Part shown: in pieces, positions 29,001 through 37,918 of the stretch | Numbering within the stretch: position 1 is the first letter of the stretch | Layout: each line of letters begins with the position of its first letter | Assembly: GCA_903813345.2 (NCBI GenBank) | Contig: CAIIXF020000001.1 | Span: forward strand, 9,957,598 to 10,021,597 | DNA length: 64,000 nucleotides | Source of the DNA: Owenia fusiformis | Taxonomy: Eukaryota > Annelida > Polychaeta > Sabellida > Oweniidae | Reading direction: 5' to 3' | Translations under genes and position numbers: made by a program | Notes under the pieces: generated by a model | What the model was told of the DNA's origin: nothing | Databases searched by the model: none | What the model saw: only the letters and a program-made list of their open reading frames with translations

Positions 29001-31789
29001 TCTATAGAGTTGGTTTAAAGCAGGCAATAGAGGCATTGCTTCGCCAGTACAGCAAGAAACAGGAAATCCAAGAGACTGGTAGGTTGCCATACGATATTTT
29101 TTAAATACACGATTTTTTAAAGCTAAAAAATAAAGATTGATCACTATCATATTTTTATGAATATTTAGTTTAGTTTTTATTTCAACCCACACCTGTGAGT
29201 ATAAATATCTACAACATGTAAAACAAAGAAACAATATCTAAAAAGATAGTTTAGTCCAACTTGATTAATCATTTGGTTGTCAAACGAATAAACCAAGGTT
29301 TTAAAGAACGTTAGCATTGCATCAGTGACACACTTAAACCAATGTAACTATAAACTGATAAATACACAACAACTTTGAGAAATGATGACAAAGAGTAGGA
29401 TAAATGATTTTGAAAATATCTATGATTCCAGAACAGGATTTGATGGAACAAGAAAGAGGTAGGCTGTTATGCGAAATTTACTAAATATACTAATTTTCAT
29501 AACTCAAAAAATTAAGGTAGATCAATATCATATTTTTATGAATGTTTGGACAATTTTGAGAAATAATGACATAGAATAGGTTAAATGTTTTTGGAAATAT
29601 TTATGTGAAATAAAAGTTTGATATAAAAATGTCCTTGAGTCTTTTTACAGTGTTGAAACCAACAAAAGCAATTATAGACTAATCAGTGTTTCATAGTATA
29701 TGTTTGTACGAGACAGATCGCATTAGCAAGGGAGAGATGTGGGCTAAATTTAGATATCAGAAGAAAGCCAATGGTCCAATCGGAATCTGTGAGTGTTCGG
29801 AAGATGCCACCTATATTGTCTTAGAAAATACACAGAGCAAGGTAACATAAAATGAATACGACTTTGCGTTATATCACATATCAAAAAATAGTCAAAAAAC
29901 CAAAGTTATCAAAAGGCCCAAATGTGAACCCCCTGGATATTTTTTGAAAAGCGAACTCCCCTTAGCAAAAGCTGGCAACGGGCCTGATCAATATAGTAGA
30001 TTCACACCGGAATAGCATGACAACGGTAAAGTCAGATACCGTTGTCACAAATGGCGGACATAACCGTCGCTTCAATTAGATTTTCATGATCTGTATGTTT
30101 AAAAGAGTACCTAGACTAAATTCCTTTGGAACAACAATCAAATGTTCTAACATCGTCCGAAATAAACTCTTTAATTTAACCTATCAAAATGAGATATATA
30201 CGGGACAGCGGACACTGTAAGCCGTTGTCTTCGTCGATTATTTCAAATTCAGATTTCCTTGTCATTGACGATATCGAAGACGCTATGTTGTAGCGATTCA
30301 CGACCCAATTTGATCGAAATTGGGATTTCATATGACACATCGAGATCATCACAAGAGCTTAATACATGCACAGAATTAGCGACGATAAAATCCCATGAAA
30401 TGAGGACCAAGTGATTAAAGAGTTGAAGCGACGGTTATGTCAGCCATTTGTATCGGACTTTACCGTTGTCAGGCTATTCCGATGTGAGATTATTGAAAAA
30501 GTTATTCTTTGATTGAAGGACGAAGACCTCACTGGTTGGAGTATAAAACGTTTGCTTGAGAACACTAACGAAAAAGTCGAATATACATTTCCAAAGGGAG
30601 CAAAGGTCAAAGGAAATAGCAAAATCAAGGTACGTTGGTATGTGTAGCTCCTCAGTGGCAGTAACCATCCATCAATCAAATGACTTCATTTCCTACTCAA
30701 TTCAGGATATGGAAAGAAGTGAAATACCCTTGGACCAAGGATGTCAGTAACCGGAATTGTGCAACATTCCCAAATGTTAATCGTATTAATAGCTGGAGAG
30801 GTGGAATGAAGCTATACTGAGCGGAACATTTAGAGCGAGTTTCAGCAGGGTTGACGTTCAAACCTGAACCGATCATAACAGAATCACCCCTATCATATTC
30901 TCAAAGATGTCATGTTATCTTTAACCAATTACTTCATTTCTCTCACAATTTGCCTTTCTATGACTCTTTAGTTTCACTATTCAATTTCCACCACCATATT
31001 CAACACCAGAATTTTGTATTAAAGCCATTGTACAGGGGGAGATTTGAACGCTTGAATGACGAAAGAAATCTGCCTAGAGTCATCCGCCATACCACCCAAC
31101 TATTCAACCATCATTTTTTTAGGTGTGGGCAAGTGACCACAAGCCGTCTGATCAATCTGACGACTACGAAATGCCGCATGAGCAGAGTTGGAGACAAGGG
31201 CTCAGTGTGTCCACATCCTTGGAAAATCCAAATAAAGAGGTAAACATGGATTTTGTGAAAAATGACAATTTTGAAATAGTAATAGCGATAAGCCTATCAA
31301 TGTTTAAATTGAACCTTAATTTTGTCCTGATACAAAAGTTCATAAAGGAGCGCGAGTTATATGTAGAATGAATTTTGGCAGTTTTTTCATGCGTTTTGCT
31401 TCTCTTTTTCTTATAAAAATTATCAAAACTCGCAAGATTACACCCTTTAATTCAAAAATATATGTCTCGTTTTCAAGGATTATCCACGGATTAACACCCA
31501 GAGGGCAGAGAATCATTGTGCCAGGAACTTTTGAATAAAAAGAAAGCTGTTTTGAATAGGTTTTACTTCTGGCAAAATGCATGAAAACCCCTATTCATTT
31601 TTGTCACACCCTGTACATATAACTCGCACTCCTTTATGAACTGATTAGTCTTGGGGCATTCTGGGTAAATGTTAAGGCGGAAAGTTATCTGTTCTACCCA
31701 AGAATGCGATACTGTTCACTCTATGTCTTGCTTTTACTTTTTAGGAGAAGGCGACCCATGTGAAACGGTCAGTGTACAATACAACATAA
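23075..31789 (+). CDS. Cytoplasmic intermediate filament protein with lamin tail domain
   Basis: Eleven exons join in frame to 582 residues: 23075-23676, 24465-24651, 25382-25477, 26873-27019, 27606-27826, 29008-29078, 29432-29458, 29717-29841, 30519-30629, 31123-31239, 31745-31789 (TAA). The head (1-108) is Ser/Thr-rich. Coil 1A holds the helix-start motif MQELNSRLASFIDKIAFLE (114-132). Coil 1B is long: exon 2 is 187 bp, which is 126 bp more than the 61-bp exon of vertebrate type III genes and matches the lamin-type 42-residue insert. The helix-end motif is EIAAYRKLLEG (404-414). The tail (about 455-577) is a lamin tail domain: IVLENTQSKDEDLTGW, YTFPKGAKVKG, KVWAS, SWRQG, KATHVKR. There is no nuclear localisation signal or C-terminal CaaX box, so it is cytoplasmic, not a lamin. 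Exon sizes 96 and 221 match conserved IF exons, but the expected 126-bp coil 2 exon is absent. Confidence 0.93.
23835..24145. repeat. Dispersed repeat in IF intron 1
   Basis: It shares blocks with 5620-5990: gattagtgcagag-type sequence, aaaatatat(c/t), tttggatattccatcaag, atctctaaagaaa, and gccttgttgccac near its end. It carries no gene of its own. Confidence 0.55.
25871..26591. mobile_element. TA-flanked mariner-type MITE in IF intron 3
   Basis: The left end is cagggtgggccaaaacaccc; the right end is complementary to caaggggtgatccaaaag. TA flanks both ends (25869-25870 and 26592-26593). About 720 bp with no transposase ORF. A related internal block, gggtggcccaagat, lies near 26227. Confidence 0.6.
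27827..29007. other. Large IF intron containing an imperfect inverted repeat
   Basis: Sequence around 27900-28100 (for example caatctacccatataagtgg) recurs inverted around 28630-28810 (for example ttatctttatgggtagatt), so much of this 1.2-kb intron is a large hairpin-forming, transposon-like insertion. No exon is seen in it. Confidence 0.6.
29059..29605 (+). repeat. Tandem duplication around IF exons 6 and 7
   Basis: The end of exon 6 plus its donor and intron (29059-29170) resembles exon 7 plus its donor and intron (29434-29545); both read gtagg(t/c)tg and tatcatatttttatgaat. The acceptor-side flank 29369-29425 resembles 29549-29605 (gagaaat(g/a)atgaca). The 27-bp exon 7 thus looks like a partial copy of the 3' part of exon 6. 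Confidence 0.75.
30003..30486. mobile_element. MITE with CACAC ends and 5-bp target duplication, copy B
   Basis: Same family as 7625-8292: inverted ends with cggaatagc, acggtaaagtcagatacc and taaccgtcgcttcaa. It is flanked by the direct repeat agatt (29998-30002 and 30487-30491). It is 184 bp shorter than copy A through internal deletion. It ends only 32 bp before IF exon 9. Confidence 0.85.
31337..31642. mobile_element. Small MITE-like inverted repeat in the last IF intron
   Basis: The left end agttcataaaggag, then gcgagttatatgta, is mirrored at the right end (tacatataactcgc, then ctcctttatgaact). About 306 bp with no ORF. Target duplication not identified. Confidence 0.65.
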
Positions 31790-34082
31790 GCATACACAGA
31801 CGTAATCATAAACATTCTTGGCTGGACTGTGTCGCAGAAATTATGGTCCTATTAGGAATTACTGTCCCCATCTATACATTGACTTTATTCTGTGTATCTT
31901 CTTTATTTTTATTATATTTTCCTACTAATCAGTGGTAGAAACGTTGAATTTTCTGTTTAGCAAAGTTTGCTTTGTTCAAATGATCAAGTGACCAGGTTTT
32001 ATTTTTTGTTTGTCCTAAAATGGCAAAAGACAGATGAAATGAAGGACTTGAAGAGACAAGAAAAATGATTTTGGGGTGACGAGAAATAAGGCCATCGCTG
32101 AACAGATATATAATTAATTTGCAATTTTGTTTAAGTCAATGCAAGCTGATATTGTACCTGAATATTATTCCACAACAAAATATATTTTGTTTTGATTTTG
32201 ACAAATTCATTGTCAATGAACGTGTGATGGGAATCGTTGAGGATTTGTGTCTTCATCGAAATTCAATACTGATTTGGATTCATTAGCCCGAAACTAGTGA
32301 CAGATTAGAGTTTTAATAAACACTTTGGGATCGCTTAGTCTGTTAGTATTCCTGATTTATCTGAAAAGTTGAGTAACCCCCATGGTCAAGAGAATAGCTC
32401 TAAGTAAAGTGCTTTTTACATAATATAAGGGGGCAAAAGTTTAGTTCAAAAAATTTTAACTGGGGAAATTATTTTTTGAAATTATTTTTTTCCATAAAGT
32501 GAATTTTGAAGAAGTAAAATTATTTCAACCTTTAACCTAAAATACCCTTGCGGCAAAATAATATAATTGTCAGTTTCTACCTTACTGAAGAAAAATAAAA
32601 TAGTTTGAACCGTTCGAAATCGTTATTTTTAAAACTCTTTAAAATCTATTTTTTAAATAAATCTGTAATTTACTGAATTGAAATGACGAAATAGGTACTT
32701 ACAAATTTTGTAAGTAGTGGACAGTGAACCTCTTAAAGTTGACACCACTACCTTTCTAATCGTAGATTGAATTGTGTTCAATATGTCACCTTAAAGTTTC
32801 ATAAAATTTTCCTTTTTCTATGTTAACATTTGAATTTTGAGTTCGAATCAATTCATCTTCGACAAAAGCATTAGTGCGTGTCATCATATAACTATTATCG
32901 AGTTTCACTGCGCCCATTTCTTTAAAATATTTATAGTTCGGGTACACTCATTATTTTTAGACAGGTGTGAGATATTTTAATAGCAATAATGGGGAATTTG
33001 ACATGCACTTTATCATGTCAAATAGTAACTGGATAATCTCGAACTTTCATTTTTCTGATATACAGGGAATCTCTCGAGAAGATGAGCCTTGATCTCTAAC
33101 TCATAAATATTGAAAAATTATCGTTGACTTTGGTATGTTTTATAATACATAGTTGCTAAGACACGGGAATAATCGTGTGAGTAGAAAGTACCAATCAGTT
33201 AATACATGTGATAATATTCGTATGTATGCCCCTCTATACAATAGCACTGTATTTTTGTATGCCCGCGGTGCTAGTGAATTGCGTAATGTTTTAATGATGT
33301 TTCCCCCCAGGTATCACTAAAAAGAACAATATGCCCTGTAAACATTTTATCAAGAGTAAATCATGTGGCGGCTGGAAATGACCGTCACTTTTAACACGTA
33401 ATGGTCACATCATGATCAGAGCCCTGGTTATAGCCATAACTTACGAATATTTGCATTGATTTGCATTAAAATGTCCAAATATGTTAACATATGTGATACC
33501 ATTGAGGTTTCAAAGTCTGGAAAATCAAAATGACCAACATGTACATATTTGTTGCAGAAAAACAATTTTGAAGCAGGTTCAGAAATTATTGCTTTGTTAT
33601 GTGTTAAAATGTACAGGTATGCTCTCATATGTAATTCCATTGAGGTTTTGGAGTCAATATGGCTGTCATTTAGACTGAAATCAAAACACCATTTGAGCCC
33701 AGTACTCATGGTACTATTTTTAGACTCCAAATGAAGCTGTCAAAATGGAGTGATCAGTACACAAAGAACTTTTAAATCTGGTCAGCACTTGCATTTGTAT
33801 TGTTTATTCCACTCTTAATATGGTATTTATATATTAATAAAATATGTTTTGTTGACTTAATAGCACCCGTTTTTGTAAGTGATTGAATTCATTGAACTTA
33901 AATGTGTTATAACAAGGACTAAACGAGCCCTCAAAGAAATGTTATTTGTTCAAGGAATTTTATGTAAGGATTAGTCTCTCAAGTTTCAATATACAGAAAA
34001 ACACACTTTATAGCCTTGAAGAGTTTTAAACGGAAATTGAAATATGACATTTGAATTTGAAGTCCCTGGGTGGCATAAGAAA
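31790..34082. other. IF 3' UTR and intergenic sequence
   Basis: AATAAA at 32315-32320 followed by a GT-rich stretch is the best poly(A) signal for the IF gene, giving a 3' UTR of about 530 bases. At 33466-33665 there are two diverged tandem copies of a roughly 135-bp unit (aaaatgt, then ccattgaggttt in each). No further coding exon seen. Confidence 0.55.
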
Positions 34083-34598
34083 ATGAAGAATAAGATATGT
34101 CTGCATGTGTTCTTTGTGGTATCGACAGTGGGGCTTATATCAACTGCACCTACTGATAAACCTGCATATGTATCTTCAATTGTGGACAAAGATAACTTTA
34201 CAGCATTAGTAAATGATGTCATTTACTCCAATGAGCAAAACACAAATGCAACAGTGTCAAATGATGCACTTTTGGAAACTGTCCTGAATATTACCTTGCA
34301 ATGGATGCATGATCATAAGCACTTGAAAGATCAAGATCAGTTCTCATTGGGAAACTTATCAAAAGAAGACGTAACTAAACTGAAGGATTTCATCCAGGAG
34401 TTTTATGTCAACATTACAAGTTCTGAAGACTCACAAAGTCTTGGAAATGGGATGAGTGGGATTACATTCATGGTGATCTTCCTTGGCTGGTACACAATTA
34501 TCATCTTTGGATGTATGTTATGTTGCTCAGACTCGGACAAGCATTGTAAGAAGTACTGCAATATTGATACTAGTTATGGGGATGTTGTTTCTTTCTGA
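34083..34598 (+). CDS. Small glycosylated single-pass membrane protein, unknown family
   Basis: The open frame runs from 34044, but the third Met (34083) starts a better signal peptide (MKNKICLHVFFVVSTVGLIS, cleavage likely near STA), giving 171 residues. The ectodomain (about 110 residues) has five N-glycosylation sequons (NFT, NAT, NIT, NLS, NIT), no cysteines, and helical character. One transmembrane segment follows (FMVIFLGWYTIIIFGCML), then a short Cys-rich tail (CCSDSDKHCKKYC) ending SYGDVVSF. This predicts a type I plasma-membrane or secretory-pathway protein. Size, topology and the V-LG-x-x-ML pattern vaguely recall KCNE potassium channel subunits, but that is a weak resemblance. No intron is needed; an upstream non-coding exon cannot be excluded. 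A 109-bp satellite begins about 140 bp after the stop. Confidence 0.6.
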   Translation: MKNKICLHVFFVVSTVGLISTAPTDKPAYVSSIVDKDNFTALVNDVIYSNEQNTNATVSNDALLETVLNITLQWMHDHKHLKDQDQFSLGNLSKEDVTKLKDFIQEFYVNITSSEDSQSLGNGMSGITFMVIFLGWYTIIIFGCMLCCSDSDKHCKKYCNIDTSYGDVVSF

Positions 34599-34739
34599 GG
34601 ACTTACAAGATGTCTCCCAGTACAAATATGCTTGTAATATGTTCATATTCATGCACCTTTGGACGTCTACTATGCGATGCATTTGGCCCCTGTTGTTTCT
34701 TACATCAATGCTGAGTTTGGAAATACTTAAGACAAGATG

Positions 34740-35445
34740 AAAAAGATGAAGCATTGATGTGACAAAGTAGATACAAAGAATTGTTGATATATGACATTCT
34801 GATACTAGTCCAGTAAATATGGCATTCCAGAAAGACGAGACATACAAATTGTTGTATTGATATGACAAAGTACATATGAAGAAATGTTGATATATGACAT
34901 TCTGATACTAGTCCAGAAAAGATGGCATTCCAGAATGACTCAAGACAAGATAAAAAAGTGTTGTATTGATATGACAAAGTACATATGAAGAAATACTGAT
35001 ATATGACATTCTGATACTAGTCCAGAAAAGATGGCATTCCAGAATGACTAAAGACAAGACAAGAAATTGTTGTATTGATATGACAAAGTACATATGAAGA
35101 TTGATATATGACATTCTGATACTAGTTCATAAAAGATGGCATTCCAGAAATACTAAAGACAAGACAAAAAATTGTTGTATTGATATGACAAAGTACATAT
35201 GAAGAAATATTGATATATGACATTCTGATACTAGTCCAGAAAAGATGGCATTCCAGAAATACTAAAGACAAGACAAAAAATTGTTGTATTGATATGACAA
35301 AGTACATATGAAGAAATATTGATATATGACATTCTGATACTAGTCCAGAAAAGATGGCATTCCAGAAATACTAAAGACAAGACAAACAATTGTTGTATTG
35401 ATATGACAAAGTATATATGAAGATTGATATATGACATTCTGGAAC
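34740..35445. repeat. 109-bp satellite, about six copies
   Basis: The start gttgtattga of the unit recurs at 34851, 34960, 35069, 35174, 35283 and 35392 (spacings 109, 109, 105, 109, 109), with a more diverged unit before the first. Each unit contains acattctgatactagtcc and gatggcattccag. Long frames on the minus strand here are repeat artefacts. Confidence 0.93.
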
Positions 35446-35605
35446 AATGCAGACATGAAGAAATGTTGACATTCTCATAGTAGTTCAGAGACAGTAGCAG
35501 CAGAGGGAGTTTGGGGAAAATACACTGTAATCTGTTGTTTGTGGGGTTATTCTCCATGCAGGGTTAAGATCGGTAAATCTATATGTATATTAATGTGATC
35601 TGCAT

Positions 35606-35708
35606 GAGAACAAAGGCATTAACATCCAAAATGTCACCGACTGTCCTTTGTTAGACATCAACCACAAAACACCATCCAGAAAACAATATGTCACCACTTG
35701 TGGCAGTG
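35606..35708 (-). mobile_element. Short hairpin-ended repeat joined head-to-tail to the long copy
   Basis: Begins caaaggcattaacatc, then aaaatgtcacc, and ends acaatatgtcaccacttgtgg plus cagtgaca, a slightly decayed terminal hairpin. The next element's start (aaacaaggcattaacatg) follows at once. Confidence 0.6.
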
Positions 35709-37918
35709 ACAAACAAGGCATTAACATGACAAAATGTCACCACCTAGTTGCTCACAATATTATGAGTTCAAACTTTAGTCAGATTTGAATTTCTGAGAAC
35801 TTGTAAAGTCAAATTAGAACTTCTGAAAAGATGTAGATGATTTTGAAAAAAAAATTTGGTCAATTTGAAGCAAGTTGAAAACAGATCTTTTTGACCTTTT
35901 TGACCTTGAGAAGGTCATTAAAGGTCAAATGTCAAATCTAAAGTCAGATTTGAATTTCTGAGAACATGTAGATGATTTTGAAAAAAAAAATTAGTCAATT
36001 TGAAGCAAGTTGAAAAAAGACCTTTTTGACCTTTTTTGACCTTGAGAAGGTCATTGAAGGTCAAATGTCAAATCTAAAGTCATATTTGAATTTCTGAGAA
36101 CATGTAGATGATTTTGAAAAAAAAATTTAGTCAATTTGAAGCAAGATGAAAAAATACCTTTTTGACCTTTTTTGACATTGAGAAGGTCATTGAAGGTCAA
36201 ATGTCAAATCTAAAGTCAGATTTGAATTTCTGAGAACATGTAGATGATTTTGAAAAAAAAATTTAGTCAATTTGAAGCAAGTTGAAAAAAGACCTTTTTG
36301 ACCTTTTTTGACTTTGAGAAGGTCATTGAAGGTCAATTGTCAAATCTTAAGTCAAATCTAAAGTCAGATTTGAATTTCTGAGAACACGTAGATGATTTTG
36401 AAAATTTTTTTTAGTCAATTTGAAGCAAGTTGAAAACAGACCTTTTTGACCTTTTTTGACCTTGAGAAGGTCATTAAAGGTCAGATGTCAAATCTAAAGT
36501 CAGATTTGAATTTCTGAGAACACGTAGATGATTTTGAAAAAAAAAATTAGTCAATTTGAAGCAAGTTGAAAAAAGACCTTTTTGACCTTTTTTGACTTTG
36601 AGAAGGTCATTAAAGGTCAAATGTCAAATCTAAAGTCAGATTTGAATTTCTGAGAACATGTAGATGATTTTGAAAAAAAAAATTAGTCAATTTGAAGCAA
36701 GTTGAAAAAAGACCTTTTTGACCTTTTTTGACTTTGAGAAGGTCATTGAAGGTCAAAAGTCAAATCTAAAGTCAGATTTGAATTTCTGAGAACACGTAGA
36801 TGATTTTGAAATTTTTTTTAGTCAATTTGAAGCAAGTTGAAAACAGACCTTTTTGACCTTTTTTGACCTTGAGAAGGTCATTAAAGGTCAAATGTCAAAT
36901 CTAAAGTCAGATTTGAATTTCTGAGAACACGTAGATGATTTTGAAAAAAAAATTTAGTCAATTTGAAGCAAGTTGAAAACAGACCTTTTTGACCTTTTTT
37001 GACCTTGAGAAGGTCATTGAAGGTCAAATGTCAAATCTAAAGTCAGATTTGAATTTCTGAGAACATGTAGATGATTTTGAAAAAAAAATTTAGTCAATTT
37101 GAAGCAAGTTGAAAAAAGACCTTTTTGACCTTTTTTGACTTTGAGAAGGTCATTGAAGGTCAAATGTCAAATCTTAAGTCAAATCTAAAGTCAGATTTGA
37201 ATTTCTGAGAACACGTAGATGATTTTGAAAAAATTTTTAAGTCAATTTGAAGCAAGTTGAAAACAGACCTTTTTGACCTTTTTTGACCTTGAGAAGGTCA
37301 TTGAAGGTCAAATGTCAAATCTTAAGTCAGATTTGAATTTCTGAGAACACGTAGATGATTTTGAAAAAAAAATTTAGTCAATTTGAAGCAAGTTGAAAAC
37401 AGACCTTTTTGACCTTTTTTGACCTTGAGAAGGTCATTGAAGGTCAAATGTCAAATCTAAAGTCAGATTTGAAGGTCAAATGTCAAATCTAAAGTCAGAT
37501 TTGAATTTCTGAGAACATGTAGATGATTTTGAAAAAAAATTTAGTCAATGTGAAGCAAGTTGAAAAAAGACCTTTTTGACCTTGAGAAGGTCATTGAAGG
37601 TCAAATGTCAAATCTAAAGTCAGATTTGAACTTCTGAGAACATGTAGATGATTTAGAAAAAAATTGAAGTCAGTCTAAACAGTATTTGTTAAGTTATAGG
37701 AAGTTGTAAGAAATTGTTACAGACGCCAACCGCCGGACGCCAACCACCAACCACCAACCGCCGGACGCCGTCGCAAAAAAACGGAGACCATAACAATATG
37801 TCACCACTTTTGGTGGTGACATAAAAAAACGGAGACCATAACAATATGTCACCACTTTTGGTGGTGACATAAAAAAACGGAGACCATAACAATATGTCAC
37901 CACTTTTGGTGGTGACAT
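35709..37918 (-). mobile_element. HINE/Helentron-like non-autonomous element with central tandem array
   Basis: Bounded by aaacaaggcattaacatg / aaaatgtcaccacc on one side and, on the other, a 48-bp terminal module repeated three times: acggagaccataacaat, then a hairpin with arms atgtcaccac and gtggtgacat. The hairpins lie at 37798-37822, 37846-37870 and 37894-37918. The interior is a 136-bp tandem array (35830-37660) followed by a gaagtcagtctaaacagt block and a CCAACC/CCGGACGCC-rich stretch. Asymmetric ends, a terminal stem-loop and a central satellite are what is known for HINE/DINE-1-type elements. No ORF. An inverted copy is at 52787-54058. Confidence 0.65.
35830..37660. repeat. 136-bp tandem array, about 14 copies
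   Basis: The landmark gatgatttt recurs at 35836, 35971, 36107, 36243, 36391, 36527, 36663, 36799, 36934, 37070, 37218, 37354, 37522 and 37647. Most spacings are 135-136; two are 148 owing to an extra 12 bp. Each unit has TGACCT-tttt-TGACCT-tgaga-AGGTCA-ttga-AGGTCA and an AAATCTaaagtcAGATTT inverted repeat. Confidence 0.95.

Noticed and set aside
34527-35557. Several minus-strand frames with repeated SGLVSECHIST / FLVLSLV
   Set aside because: Translations of the 109-bp satellite; the period and not protein conservation explains them.
35830-37660. CRISPR-like array
   Set aside because: Units are contiguous 136-bp tandem repeats with no unique spacers, in eukaryotic DNA.
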